Shown piece by piece: positions 33,490 to 43,401 of a stretch of 64,000 nucleotides of DNA. The translations under genes and the position numbers were made by a program. How positions within the stretch are numbered: the first letter of the stretch is position 1; each line of letters opens with the position of its first letter. This stretch comes from an uncultured Roseibium sp. (GTDB lineage: Bacteria > Pseudomonadota > Alphaproteobacteria > Rhizobiales > Stappiaceae). Location: the NCBI RefSeq assembly GCF_963675985.1, contig NZ_OY780958.1, positions 2,728,001 through 2,792,000 of the forward strand, in the 5' to 3' direction. Under the pieces are notes generated by a model. That model was not told the DNA's origin, searched no databases, and was given only the letters and a program-made list of their open reading frames with translations.

Positions 33490-35655
33490 TTACTCCGCAG
33501 CCTGGGCAGGCTCGTAGCCGAGCTCGGCGTTCAGCTTGTCGATCAGGTCAACGGCGGCTTCCGCGATCACGGTTCCCGGCGGGAAGATCGCCGCGGCGCC
33601 GGACTTGTAGAGTTCGTCATAATCCTGTGGCGGCACCACCCCGCCGACAACGATCATGATGTCCTCCCGGCCCTCATCAGCCAGCGCCTTCTTCAGCGCG
33701 GGCACGAGCGTGAGATGACCGGCGGCCAGCGAGGACACGCCGACCACATGGACGTCGTTTTCGACTGCCTGGCGTGCGGCTTCTTCCGGTGTCTGGAACA
33801 ACGGGCCGATATCAACATCGAAGCCGAGGTCGGCAAAGGCAGAGGCGATCACCTTCTGGCCGCGGTCATGGCCGTCCTGGCCCATCTTGGCAACGAGGAT
33901 ACGCGGCCGGCGACCGTCGTTTTCCTCGAACTGCTCGACCATCTTCTGGACCTTCTGGATGGCTCCGGACATGGCGCCCGCCTCTCGTTTGTAGACCCCG
34001 GAAATCGACTTGATCTCCGCCTTGTGCCGCCCGAAGACCTTTTCCATGGCCATGGAGATCTCGCCAACGGTGGCCATGGCCCGCGCCGCCTTGACCGACA
34101 GGTCGAGGAGATTGCCCTCGCCCGTCTCTGCGCATCTGGTCAGCGCCTCGAGCGCTGCCTGGGTTTCGACCTCGTCGCGCTCCGCCTTCAGCCGCTCAAG
34201 CTTGGCAAGCTGCTGGGCGCGGACCTCTGCATTGTCGACCTTCAGGACGTCGATCGGCTTTTCAGAGTCGGGTTTGTACTTGTTGACGCCGACCACGGTC
34301 TGGGCACCGGAGTCGATACGCGCCTGGGTCTTGGCCGCGGCTTCCTCGATCCGAAGCTTGGGGATGCCCTTTTCGATGGCCTTGGCCATCCCGCCCAGTT
34401 CTTCCACTTCCTGGATGTGGGCAAGCGCCTTCTCGGCGAGGTCGTTGGTCAGCTTTTCGACGTAGAAGGATCCGCCCCAGATGTCGATCGGCGCCGTCGT
34501 ACCCGACTCCTGCTGCAGGAAGAGCTGGGTGTTGCGCGCGATCCGGGCGGAAAAGTCCGTCGGCAGGGCCAGCGCCTCGTCGAGCGCGTTGGTGTGGAGC
34601 GACTGGGTATGGCCCTGTGTTGCCGCCATCGCCTCCACGCAGGTGCGCACGACGTTGTTGAAGACGTCCTGCGCCGTCAGCGACCAGCCGGAGGTCTGCG
34701 AGTGGGTGCGCAGGCTCAGCGACTTCGGGTTCTGCGGCTGAAAGTTTTCCTGCATCAGCTTCGCCCAGATCAGGCGCGCGGCGCGCAGCTTGGCGACTTC
34801 CATGAAGAAGTTCATGCCGATCGCCCAGAAGAAGGACAGGCGTGGAGCGAACTTGTCGATGTCCATGCCTGCCGCCACCCCGGCCCGGGCATATTCAATG
34901 CCGTCGGCAATGGTATAGGCAAGTTCCAGGTCCGCGGTCGCGCCGGCTTCCTGCATGTGGTAGCCGGAAATCGAGATGGAGTTGAACCGCGGCATGTTCG
35001 CGCTCGTGAAGGCGAAGATATCCGAGATGATCTTCATCGAGGCCTTCGGCGGATAGATATAGGTGTTGCGGACCATGAACTCCTTCAGAATGTCGTTCTG
35101 AATAGTTCCCGAAAGATCCGCCTGGGCAACGCCCTGCTCTTCCGCTGCAACGATATAAAGCGCCAGGACCGGCAACACCGCGCCGTTCATGGTCATGGAC
35201 ACGCTCATCTTGTCCAGCGGAATGCCGGAAAACAGGGTGCGCATGTCATAGATGCTGTCGATGGCAACGCCCGCCATACCGACGTCGCCGGCGACCCGGG
35301 GATGATCGCTGTCATAACCACGGTGCGTTGCGAGGTCGAAGGCGACCGACAGGCCTTTCTGGCCAGCAGCCAGATTGCGCCGGTAGAAGGCGTTGGATTC
35401 TTCCGCCGTGGAAAAGCCGGCGTACTGGCGCACGGTCCAGGGCTGCTGGACATACATGGTCGGATATGGGCCGCGCAGGAACGGCGGCAGGCCGGGCCAG
35501 GTATCGATATGGCTCAGGTTCGCAGTATCCGCCGACGAATACACACCGGACACCTCAATTCCCTCAGGCGTTTCCCACGGAGTGCTTTGCCCTGTGTCCG
35601 CCTCGGACAGGACATCCTTGAAACCGATACCGGTAAAATCGGGGACCCTGCTCAT
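33490..35655 (-). CDS. mutB: Methylmalonyl-CoA mutase, large (catalytic, B12-binding) subunit
   Basis: 721 residues, full length. N-terminal TIM barrel with substrate-binding features (TYIYPPKASMKIISD, SISGYHMQEAGATADLELAYT) and a C-terminal Rossmann B12 domain with the base-on motif DGHDRG, where H596 ligates cobalt. It interconverts methylmalonyl-CoA and succinyl-CoA, feeding propionyl-CoA from odd-chain fats, Val/Ile and Met into the TCA cycle, in the cytoplasm. ATG overlaps the TGA of mutA by 4 bp. meaB, the protecting GTPase, is at 51060, not in this operon. Confidence 0.96.
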   Translation of the reverse strand: MSRVPDFTGIGFKDVLSEADTGQSTPWETPEGIEVSGVYSSADTANLSHIDTWPGLPPFLRGPYPTMYVQQPWTVRQYAGFSTAEESNAFYRRNLAAGQKGLSVAFDLATHRGYDSDHPRVAGDVGMAGVAIDSIYDMRTLFSGIPLDKMSVSMTMNGAVLPVLALYIVAAEEQGVAQADLSGTIQNDILKEFMVRNTYIYPPKASMKIISDIFAFTSANMPRFNSISISGYHMQEAGATADLELAYTIADGIEYARAGVAAGMDIDKFAPRLSFFWAIGMNFFMEVAKLRAARLIWAKLMQENFQPQNPKSLSLRTHSQTSGWSLTAQDVFNNVVRTCVEAMAATQGHTQSLHTNALDEALALPTDFSARIARNTQLFLQQESGTTAPIDIWGGSFYVEKLTNDLAEKALAHIQEVEELGGMAKAIEKGIPKLRIEEAAAKTQARIDSGAQTVVGVNKYKPDSEKPIDVLKVDNAEVRAQQLAKLERLKAERDEVETQAALEALTRCAETGEGNLLDLSVKAARAMATVGEISMAMEKVFGRHKAEIKSISGVYKREAGAMSGAIQKVQKMVEQFEENDGRRPRILVAKMGQDGHDRGQKVIASAFADLGFDVDIGPLFQTPEEAARQAVENDVHVVGVSSLAAGHLTLVPALKKALADEGREDIMIVVGGVVPPQDYDELYKSGAAAIFPPGTVIAEAAVDLIDKLNAELGYEPAQAAE

Positions 35656-37634
35656 GCCGGCACCTCCTCAATATCCACCAGGCCGATCCGGGCCTGAGCC
35701 TCGTGCAGCAGGTCCAGCAGATCGCAGCCCGCATAGACTAATGTGTCGACGCCCGCCGCCCGCAGCTTCTCCTCCATCTCGCGCGGTTTTCCGGCAAGAT
35801 AGAGATAGTCCGCTCCGGCTTCCTTGAGAGCACGCGCGGCCGCCTCGGCATCGCTTTCATAAATTGTGTCGGAAGAGACAAGAACAGCAAGCTTTGCGCC
35901 CGAAACCTTAAAGGCGTCCACCAGATCCTCGAGACCGGAGTGCGCCTCGCCGCCGACGGATGCGATCCCGCCGGCCGCAAACGCGTTGCTCGTCCAGGTC
36001 GCGCGGGCCGTAAACTGGGCGAGCGGGCCAAGGCAGGCGAGAAACACGATCGGCGGCGTTCCCGCCCGGGAAACGGCCGCAGCCTCGCGCAGTCCCTCGA
36101 ACTCCTCGGACAAACGGATCTGGGGCACCTTGTCGATGAGCACCGGCCTTTCCGCATGCGGATGGGTCGCGATCGCAACCGCCAGGGAAGACCCGCCCAG
36201 GAAGGCTTCTTTCACGGCAGCCGACCGCTCTCCCTTGCCGGCAGACGGCAGGTCGACATGGTGGTTCAATGGCGCGACATCATCCAGGGTGTCTTCCAAA
36301 ACCGGGACCGGCGTCTCTCTAAGGTCTGGATATTCGCTCACGCCGGTAATCGGCTTTTTGCGCGTCGCAACCGCTTTATTCAAAGCTTCGAGTGAAGTGG
36401 CGATTCGGCTCTGGATTTTGCCATCTACAAGGCTTTTCCAGATCCCACCTTCAGCTTCGATCTCCTGCAACTGCGCCCAGGCTGCGCCTACCAGATCATC
36501 TGTGCGCGCCTCGATGGCGCCTGATCCCGCCGACGGATCCGCCACCTGATGAAGATTGCTTTCCTCGATCAGCATCGCCTGGGTATTTCGCGCCAGGCGG
36601 CGCGCAAATCCGTCCGGCAGCCCCAGGGCCATCGTGAACGGCAGGACCGTCACGCTGTCCGCGCCGCCGACACCGGCCGAAAACGCAGCAACGGTCGTCC
36701 GCAACAGGTTCACCCAGGGATCGTTGGCAGTCAGCATGCGCCGCGACGTCGACATATGAAGCGACATCGGCTTCTGCGGCAGGCCGCAGGCGTCCAGGAT
36801 GCGGGCCCATATACGCCGCGCCGCCCTTGCCTTGGCAATCGTGCCGACCTGGTCGGCATCGGCGATCAGGGTGAAGTTGATCCAGTCACTCCAGTCGGAC
36901 GGATCGATGCCCGCTCTCTCCAGAAAGCGAAGGTAAAAAAGGGCATTCGCGAAGGCGCAGGCCAATTCCTGTGCCGGGGTTGCCCCGGCCCCGTGCCAGA
37001 CCCGCCCGTCCGGACAGAAGAATTCATACTTGAGATTTTGCCCCTTCAGGAAATGCAGCAGATCGAAGATACGTTCCTCGACAGCTTCGAAGTCCGAACG
37101 GAACTGGCCGCGCCGCGCCACCCAGCCGAAAAGGTCCAGTCCGGCGCTGAGACGGAGCTTTGCTGGGTCGATTCCCTTCCTTTCCGCATAGGCCAGCATC
37201 ATCGTGACGATCGCCGAAGTTTCATGACCGGCTCCGAGCCGAAGCCGGATCAGATCGAGCAGGACCCCATCAAACAACCGTTCCATTCCGGACAGGTCGT
37301 CCACCCGCACGCCTTGTCCGACGGAGATGGTGGAGGTTGCAAAGATAACTTCAATGCCGTCCGCACCGTCTTTCAGATCTTCCAGGATCTGCGCATTGGC
37401 CACCGACGGATTTGGTAGATCTATCCTCTGGATGATCTCCCAGGGCGTTTGCGCCTTCCGTGTAGCCAGTGGACGGGCATCGCTGCGCTGTCGATAGAGC
37501 GGCTGGATCTCCAAACCGTCGTCGGTTCGTCCGGTGAGCCGCGACCTGGGGGCGCCCTTCAGGGCACGGTCGACGGCGTCAAGCCAGGCTTTCTCGTCAA
37601 AACTCAAAAAGTCTTCAGGCAGTATCAGGGGCAT
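35652..37634 (-). CDS. mutA: Methylmalonyl-CoA mutase, small subunit
   Basis: 660 residues from MPLILPEDFLSFDEKAWLDAVDRALKGA; AGGAG six nt before this ATG favours it over an ATG two codons upstream, which has AAGGTG at similar spacing. The barrel domain resembles MutB (SLHMSTSRRMLTANDPWVNLLRTTVAAFSAGVGGAD), but the C-terminal Rossmann domain lacks DxHxxG, as in the non-catalytic subunit that pairs with MutB. First gene of the operon; a 440-bp upstream region separates it from the LuxR gene. Confidence 0.93.
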   Translation of the reverse strand: MPLILPEDFLSFDEKAWLDAVDRALKGAPRSRLTGRTDDGLEIQPLYRQRSDARPLATRKAQTPWEIIQRIDLPNPSVANAQILEDLKDGADGIEVIFATSTISVGQGVRVDDLSGMERLFDGVLLDLIRLRLGAGHETSAIVTMMLAYAERKGIDPAKLRLSAGLDLFGWVARRGQFRSDFEAVEERIFDLLHFLKGQNLKYEFFCPDGRVWHGAGATPAQELACAFANALFYLRFLERAGIDPSDWSDWINFTLIADADQVGTIAKARAARRIWARILDACGLPQKPMSLHMSTSRRMLTANDPWVNLLRTTVAAFSAGVGGADSVTVLPFTMALGLPDGFARRLARNTQAMLIEESNLHQVADPSAGSGAIEARTDDLVGAAWAQLQEIEAEGGIWKSLVDGKIQSRIATSLEALNKAVATRKKPITGVSEYPDLRETPVPVLEDTLDDVAPLNHHVDLPSAGKGERSAAVKEAFLGGSSLAVAIATHPHAERPVLIDKVPQIRLSEEFEGLREAAAVSRAGTPPIVFLACLGPLAQFTARATWTSNAFAAGGIASVGGEAHSGLEDLVDAFKVSGAKLAVLVSSDTIYESDAEAAARALKEAGADYLYLAGKPREMEEKLRAAGVDTLVYAGCDLLDLLHEAQARIGLVDIEEVPA

Positions 37635-38080
37635 TTTCATCTCCTGGCACCTTTTTATTCCTCCCCGAGGAAAGATGGCAACTAGCCAGATTGGGTAATA
37701 AGGCGCTCGGCTAAAACAGGACCGGACAGTCAATAATCCGGATTCGCGTATTAATTGTTTGTTTAAATTAACAATAGGAAGCGGATCGCCATCCCCCTCA
37801 AGAATCGGTTCCAAGAGAAACAACCGGACAAGATTCTGGCGTGATAAGCCAAATCATGCCAATTTCCTCATTGGTATGTTGGGCGATTGTATTGTAATTT
37901 AAACGAACTGCCGTATGGGAAATTCGCAATCCCATTCACGCAGATATTCTGCAAACGATCTGTAGAAGAAGAAAGGGGCTGGCAACAACTACAAACTCCC
38001 ATCGGCGGCGTATCAGGGCAAAAAGCGGAAAACGCAACCTGATGCTTCGATAAAAGCAATCAAAGATTGCATAAAAATGG
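37635..38080. other. Promoter region between divergent mutA and luxR-type genes
   Basis: About 450 bp, A+T richer than average and without a supported gene. It carries the dyad at 37751-37771. I looked for the B12-box and the long fold of a cobalamin riboswitch upstream of mutA and did not see them. Confidence 0.5.
37751..37771. promoter_or_regulatory. A/T-rich inverted repeat TTAATT-N9-AATTAA
   Basis: Lies 117 bp upstream of the mutA start; a nested TTGTT/AACAA pair overlaps it. Possible operator for the propionyl/methylmalonyl operon or for the divergent LuxR-type gene. Confidence 0.35.
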
Positions 38081-38791
38081 ATGTGCACAATGCTTGATCA
38101 TACGGAATTGAAAAACAAGCTGAGAGCTATCTCAGAGGCGAATGCAGCTCATCACGTGTTGGATATTCTTGAATCCAACCTCCGACGGATGGGAGCCACC
38201 CATATCCTGGTGACTGGCCTTCCCATGCCCAACAGGCCCATCGATAATCTCGTCCATCGTTTCCGCTGGCCCGATCAGCGCAATGACGGCATCGAAAGCA
38301 CCTCGCTTTCGGCGACCGACAGCGCCCTGATGCTCGGTCTGGCGTCCAACCGTGCGACCGAATGGACCGTCACCGCAGGTGACATGGAGCATTCCGACCT
38401 CCTGGCGGCTGCCGGTGAAGGCAATAAAGTCATTGTCGTTCCGGTAACCGAACTGCATCCGTTCCAGGCTTTTGTTTTTGCAAGCGGCCCTTCGCTGCAT
38501 GCAAACAAGTGGGACCTGGCGGGACTTGAGGTACTCGCAGCTGCCGCCTTCTCGCGTCTGCGGGATCTTGGTGCCGTTTCCGGTCAGCGTCCGGGCGCCC
38601 TGTCCACGCGCGAACGGAAAGTGCTGGAGCTGACGGCTTACGGCAAGACCGCAAGTGAAATTGCAGACGTTCTGGATATTTCGCAGCGGACCGTTCATGC
38701 ACACCTGCAGAATGCCAGCGTCAAGCTCAACGCTTCGAACAAGACCCACACGGTTATCGAAGCCCTGCGCTACGGCCAGATCCGGGTCTAA
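38081..38791 (+). CDS. LuxR-family transcriptional regulator with autoinducer-binding-like domain
   Basis: 236 residues. The N-terminal 150 residues have the length and layout of the Autoind_bind/GAF-like domain of quorum-sensing LuxR proteins (SNLRRMGATHILVTGLPMP, then FVFASGPSLHANKWDLAGLEVLAAAAFSRL). The C-terminal GerE HTH is clear: LSTRERKVLELTAYGKTASEIADVLDISQRTVHAHLQNASVKLN. No luxI synthase gene is in the window, so it may be an orphan. Shine-Dalgarno is poor; a second ATG lies three codons on. Targets unknown. Confidence 0.85.
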   Translation: MCTMLDHTELKNKLRAISEANAAHHVLDILESNLRRMGATHILVTGLPMPNRPIDNLVHRFRWPDQRNDGIESTSLSATDSALMLGLASNRATEWTVTAGDMEHSDLLAAAGEGNKVIVVPVTELHPFQAFVFASGPSLHANKWDLAGLEVLAAAAFSRLRDLGAVSGQRPGALSTRERKVLELTAYGKTASEIADVLDISQRTVHAHLQNASVKLNASNKTHTVIEALRYGQIRV

Positions 38792-39345
38792 GACCGGACG
38801 GCTATTCCACGTCCAGGGGCGGAATAACACCCATCGTTCGGGTCCTCCGGACGATCAAGAGGGCAAAGTAGAGCGTCGACGGGATCGCCGGCGCTTGGTC
38901 CCTTGAGGCCATCGTCTCTCCGGTTTGCGGAGAGCAAAAACAGAGAAACGCGCATGGAGCGCGGCAATGAAGACCTGTGCAAACAAAAGACATCGCAAAA
39001 TCGACGCATCGTGAATGAGAATGCCTTTACGAGCCGATGATGGTTCGCTGGGCCAAAGGCGGTCCAGGCTTCTTTTTCTCTATTCTGATCTGCCGAGCCT
39101 CCCAGTCAGGTACCCGACATTCCATCCCGAACTCCGCCGCAGGAATTCCGGCTGTTTCCGCATGTTCCAATCCGGCAGAGGCCTCCGCCGGCCCCCGTCC
39201 CGTCAGGTCGCGCCATACGCTCACGCCGTGCAAAAACTGAAAAAGCGAGACGCGTGCGCCTCGCCGTTCCTATCCGGTCCCTGCTCCAGCTCGGCGTATG
39301 GCCAAGGGGGTGAGCGGGTCTCCCGTTTTTCTGTTTCGATGACGG
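38792..39345. other. Intergenic region with no supported gene
   Basis: About 550 bp between the LuxR-type gene and the DUF2267 gene. The only open frames (for example 39027-39233 on the minus strand, TTG-started) lack a Shine-Dalgarno and a recognisable family. A few short inverted repeats (CTCTCCGG/CGGAGAG near 38925) are visible. Possibly a decayed gene plus promoter DNA. Confidence 0.4.
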
Positions 39346-39735
39346 TCAGATGACCTGGCTCAGGCCTGGAATCTGCGAAATCACCTCGTCGACCACGTCG
39401 TCGCCAGCTTTTTCCTTGGCGAACGCAACCAGTTCCTTGGTCACGGACTGGACTTCCCCCATGTCGAGACCGGCGGAGGTCAGTTCGTTCAGCGCCGCCA
39501 TTGCGCCCATTCCGCCGCCCATCATGCTGCCCAGGCCGCCGAGCAGTCCGCCGCCGCCTTTGCCTTCGCGTTCCGCGACCAGTTCGCGAGCGCCCGGCAG
39601 GGCGTCGAAAATCTGCTGCATCTGTTCCTCAGGCCCATCCTTTTTCAAAAACTTGAGGATGATCGCAATGGCTTCGCGGGCCTGCTCTTCGCTGACACCT
39701 GAAGCTGCAACGATCCGGTTGATAAGCTCTTCCAT
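39346..39735 (-). CDS. DUF2267-like helical protein
   Basis: 129 residues from MEELINRIVAASGVSEEQAREAIAIILKFLKKDGPEE; GGGAG 6 nt upstream fixes the start. Two helical halves joined by a Gly/Met-rich linker (EGKGGGGLLGGLGSMMGGGMG), ending in AKEKAGDDVVDEVISQIPGLSQVI, typical of rhizobial DUF2267 proteins. No membrane segment, no catalytic residues. Often stress-related, but that is not shown here. Divergent from the HerA-like gene by 169 bp. Confidence 0.7.
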   Translation of the reverse strand: MEELINRIVAASGVSEEQAREAIAIILKFLKKDGPEEQMQQIFDALPGARELVAEREGKGGGGLLGGLGSMMGGGMGAMAALNELTSAGLDMGEVQSVTKELVAFAKEKAGDDVVDEVISQIPGLSQVI

Positions 39736-39904
39736 GTCGTTCTCCCAATCTTGCGCCCGCATAAAGTTTTAGGGCCATAAGGTCTGACAACAGGCTATAC
39801 ACGTAGATGGATCGCGGCGTCGATGGGGCACGTGACGTCGTGTGAACTGTTTTTTATCGGTAAGCCTGTTCCGGGCGCAGGACGAAATTGAAGTGGGGGA
39901 AAGG

Positions 39905-41464
39905 GTGAGTAAGCAGGACACAATCTTTATCGGAACCAGCAACAAGGAAGAAACCCTCACTCTGAAACTCGCCAACCGTCACGGGCTGATCACAGGCGCC
40001 ACCGGAACCGGCAAGACCGTCTCGTTGCAGATCCTGGCGGAAGGCTTTTCAGCCGCCGGCGTGCCGGTCTTCTGCGCCGACATCAAGGGTGACCTTTCCG
40101 GTCTTGCCGAGGCCGGCGTTTCCAAGGATTTTCTGGAAAAGCGCGCGGCGACAATCGGCTTCTCGGACCGGTATACCTACGAGGCGTTTCCGACCGTCTT
40201 CTGGGACTTGTTCGGTGAGCAGGGCCACCCGATCCGGACCACCGTCTCCGAGGTCGGACCGCTGCTTCTGGCGCGGCTCCTGGAACTCAACGACACTCAG
40301 GAAGGCGTTCTGAACGTCCTGTTCGAACTGGCCGATGACGAAGGCCTGCTTCTGCTCGACTTCAAGGATCTGCGCTCCATGCTCGCGCACGTCTCCGAGC
40401 GGTCGGCGGAATTGTCCAAGCATTACGGCAACGTTTCCAAGGCGTCCGTCGGCGCGATCCAGCGACGCCTGCTGGTATTGGAGCGCCAGGGCGGCGAAAA
40501 CCTGTTCGGCGAACCGGCGCTGGACATCCGCGATTTCATCCGCACGGCTCCCGACGGCCGGGGTATGGTCAATATTCTCGCCGCCGACAAGCTGATGACC
40601 TCGCCAAGGCTTTATGCGGTGTTCCTGCTCTGGCTGCTGTCGGAACTGTTTGAGGAACTGCCGGAAGTGGGCGACCCGGAAAAGCCGAAGCTGGTGTTCT
40701 TCTTCGACGAAGCACACCTGCTTTTCGACGGCGCCCCCAAAGCGCTGATCGAAAAGGTGGAACAGGTGGTCCGGCTGGTCCGCTCCAAGGGAGTCGGGGT
40801 TTATTTCGTTACGCAGAACCCGCTCGATGTTCCCGAAACCGTTCTTTCGCAGCTGGGCAACCGGATCCAGCATGCGCTGCGCGCCTTCACACCGCGCGAT
40901 CAACGGGCCGTGCGCGCGGCAGCTGAAACCTTCCGCCCTAATCCGGACCTGGACACGGAACGGGCGATTACAGAGCTCGGCGTGGGCGAGGCCCTCGTTT
41001 CGACGCTGGAAGGCAAGGGCATTCCCTCCATCGTCCAACGCACCCTGATCCGGCCGCCCTCGTCGCGGCTCGGTCCGATCACCGACGCGGAGCGGCGCAC
41101 GATGATCCAGTCAAGCCCGGTCTTCGGCCACTATGAGCGAACGAAGGACCGTCACTCGGCCTATGAAATGCTGGCGCAGCGGGCGGAAGAAAAACTGCGT
41201 CAGGAAGAACGGCAGCGCCAGGAAGAAGAACGCCACGCCGAAAAGCGCGGCGAGCCGCGCCGGACCCGGTCCGGTTTCCAGCTTCCGGATTTCGGCCGGG
41301 ACGACCGGCCGCGCCGCGACAGTATCCGCAAGCGCTCCAGCCGCAGGTCGAACCGGGATAGCGTGCTTGAGGCCGGCCTAAAATCGGCCGCCCGCAGCCT
41401 CGGGTCATCGCTCGGACGAGCTCTGGTGCGCGGTCTCCTCGGCAGCCTCAAACGCGGTTCCTGA
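39905..41464 (+). CDS. HerA/DUF853-family ATPase, GTG start
   Basis: 519 residues from the GTG at 39905, preceded by GGGGGAAAGG; the ATG at 39842 gives an unlikely leader. The P-loop is GATGTGKT (31-38), Walker B is KLVFFFDEAHLLF, and the arginine-rich helical C-terminus follows (REEER-type repeats, about 420-519). This is the YjgR/DUF853 type of HerA-FtsK ATPase, whose role is unknown; DNA-end processing or macromolecule movement are guesses. Cytoplasmic. Alone in its transcription unit. Confidence 0.85.
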   Translation: MSKQDTIFIGTSNKEETLTLKLANRHGLITGATGTGKTVSLQILAEGFSAAGVPVFCADIKGDLSGLAEAGVSKDFLEKRAATIGFSDRYTYEAFPTVFWDLFGEQGHPIRTTVSEVGPLLLARLLELNDTQEGVLNVLFELADDEGLLLLDFKDLRSMLAHVSERSAELSKHYGNVSKASVGAIQRRLLVLERQGGENLFGEPALDIRDFIRTAPDGRGMVNILAADKLMTSPRLYAVFLLWLLSELFEELPEVGDPEKPKLVFFFDEAHLLFDGAPKALIEKVEQVVRLVRSKGVGVYFVTQNPLDVPETVLSQLGNRIQHALRAFTPRDQRAVRAAAETFRPNPDLDTERAITELGVGEALVSTLEGKGIPSIVQRTLIRPPSSRLGPITDAERRTMIQSSPVFGHYERTKDRHSAYEMLAQRAEEKLRQEERQRQEEERHAEKRGEPRRTRSGFQLPDFGRDDRPRRDSIRKRSSRRSNRDSVLEAGLKSAARSLGSSLGRALVRGLLGSLKRGS

Positions 41465-41735
41465 TCCCATTATCCGGAGCGCCGTGCTTCCGGCGCCACC
41501 GGAGTAAATCAGATTTCCCCGGCTGACGCTGGGTAAAACGTGACAATAGCGCCGTAACTGTGCCTCAATGGGACCTAGCTGGGCTTCTATAACTGTAATT
41601 CTTGCAGATGCCAGCCTGTGTTTCCGGGCTTCATTTTTATACCTCGATGTATTCCGGAACCAAAAACCAGGGTGCAGACCTTGGCATCAACAGCATTCAT
41701 TGCGACTTGATTTTTTTGAAAAAGGGAGCGGGAAG

Positions 41736-43397
41736 ATGGACGGGACAAAGGATGTCAAGGCATCGGACCTCCTGGTCAGTGCCCTGGAAAACGAGGGCGT
41801 CGAATACATTTTCGGAATTCCGGGAGAGGAGAATCTCGATTTACTGGAATCCCTGCGCAAATCCAGTATCCGCCTGATCCTGACCCGGCACGAGCAGGCC
41901 GCCGGCTTCATGGCGGCCACATACGGCCGGCTGACGGGAAAAGTCGGTGTCTGCCTGTCCACGCTGGGTCCGGGTGCGACCAATTTCATGACGGCCGCGG
42001 CCTATGCCAATCTCGGCGCGTTTCCGATGCTGATGATAACCGGCCAGAAGCCGATCAAGCAGAGCAAGCAGGGCCGGTTCCAGATCGTCGACGTGGTCGC
42101 GACCATGCGGCCGGTGACCAAGTTTGCCCGCCAGATCGTCAACGGAGGCGCCATTCCCTCGCTTGTCCGCGAGGCTTTCCGCCTTGCCCGCGAGGAACGC
42201 CCGGGCGCCGTCCTTCTGGAGCTGCCGGAGGACATTGCCGAAGAGATGGTGCACGCCCCTTCGCTGATCCCGCCGACGACGCCGCGCTATGCCGTTTGCT
42301 CGGATGGGCCGATCGACGAGGCGGTCAAGATGATCGAAGCGGCACGATATCCGCTGCTTCTTGTGGGCGCCGGCGCGAACCGGAGACGGGTGATCCAGGA
42401 GCTGACTACCTTCGTCGACAGGACGGGTATCCCCTTCTTCAATACCCAGATGGGCAAGGGCGTGGTTGAGGGGCAAAGCGACCGTTACATCGGGACCGCG
42501 GCTCTTTCGGACGGCGATTATGTCCATTGCGCCATCGACCGTTCCGATCTCGTGATCAACGTCGGCCATGACGTTGTCGAAAAGCCGCCCTTCCTGATGA
42601 AGCCGGGCGAAAAGAAGGTCATCCACGTCAACTTCGACACCGCCGTGGTGGATGAGGTCTATTTCCCGCAGCTTGAGCTCGTGGGCGATATCGGACCGAC
42701 GATCGCCAAGCTCACCGAGCGGCTCAGCCCGTCGCCGAACCATGATTTCTCCTATTTCGAACGGGTTCGCGCGGAGGTGATGGAACACCTGAAGGAAGGC
42801 GCGGACGATCCGCGGTTTCCGCTCATTCCCCAACGGATCGTGGCTGACGTCCGCAAGGCCATGCCCGCCGATGGCATCATCGCTCTCGACAATGGCATGT
42901 ACAAGATCTGGTTCGCCCGCAACTATCGGACTGTTGTTGCCAACACCGTGCTTCTGGACAACGCGCTGGCCACAATGGGCGCAGGCCTGCCTTCGGCGAT
43001 GGCAGCGGCAATGTTGCATCCGGACCGGCGCGTCATGGCCGTGTGCGGAGACGGCGGCTTCATGATGAACAGCCAGGAACTGGAAACAGCGGTCCGGCTT
43101 GGGCTCAACCTCGTCGTTCTGATCCTGGATGACAGTTCCTATGGCATGATCCGCTGGAAACAGACCGTGGGCGGGTTCGAAGACTGGGGCCTGACGTTCT
43201 CAAACCCGGACTTCGTGAAATACGCGGACTCCTATGGTGCGAAAGGTCATCGAATCGAGGCAACGGACGACTTCGTTCCGACCCTGAACGCCTGCTACGA
43301 AGCCGGAGGCGTGCATCTGGTCGCGGTACCTGTCGATTATTCGGAAAACAAGCGCGTCCTGATCGACGAGCTCGCCCAACGGGTCTGCCTGATCTGA
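41736..43397 (+). CDS. Acetolactate synthase large-subunit-type ThDP enzyme
   Basis: 553 residues from MDGTKDVKASDLLVSALENEGVEYIFGIPGEENLDLL; GGGAG about 7 nt upstream fixes the start. The catalytic Glu is in GIPGEEN (E31-E32 region) and the ThDP/Mg motif is GDGGFMMNSQELETAVRLGLNLVV followed by LDDSSYGMIRWKQ. Such proteins condense two pyruvates to acetolactate. No small regulatory subunit gene is adjacent, so this may be a catabolic, stand-alone form or a related decarboxylase. Followed by a clear terminator. Confidence 0.88.
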   Translation: MDGTKDVKASDLLVSALENEGVEYIFGIPGEENLDLLESLRKSSIRLILTRHEQAAGFMAATYGRLTGKVGVCLSTLGPGATNFMTAAAYANLGAFPMLMITGQKPIKQSKQGRFQIVDVVATMRPVTKFARQIVNGGAIPSLVREAFRLAREERPGAVLLELPEDIAEEMVHAPSLIPPTTPRYAVCSDGPIDEAVKMIEAARYPLLLVGAGANRRRVIQELTTFVDRTGIPFFNTQMGKGVVEGQSDRYIGTAALSDGDYVHCAIDRSDLVINVGHDVVEKPPFLMKPGEKKVIHVNFDTAVVDEVYFPQLELVGDIGPTIAKLTERLSPSPNHDFSYFERVRAEVMEHLKEGADDPRFPLIPQRIVADVRKAMPADGIIALDNGMYKIWFARNYRTVVANTVLLDNALATMGAGLPSAMAAAMLHPDRRVMAVCGDGGFMMNSQELETAVRLGLNLVVLILDDSSYGMIRWKQTVGGFEDWGLTFSNPDFVKYADSYGAKGHRIEATDDFVPTLNACYEAGGVHLVAVPVDYSENKRVLIDELAQRVCLI

Positions 43398-43401
43398 GAC
43401 A

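Noticed and set aside
33283..35697. 804-codon open frame on the plus strand
   Set aside because: It is antisense to mutB, which has clear mutase motifs; high G+C third positions leave long open frames on the opposite strand.
37635..38080. Cobalamin riboswitch upstream of the mutase operon
   Set aside because: I looked for the B12-box and a long structured leader and saw neither; only a short A/T dyad is present.
39027..39233. 68-codon minus-strand open frame between the LuxR-type and DUF2267 genes
   Set aside because: TTG start with no Shine-Dalgarno and no recognised family; it may be gene debris but cannot be called.
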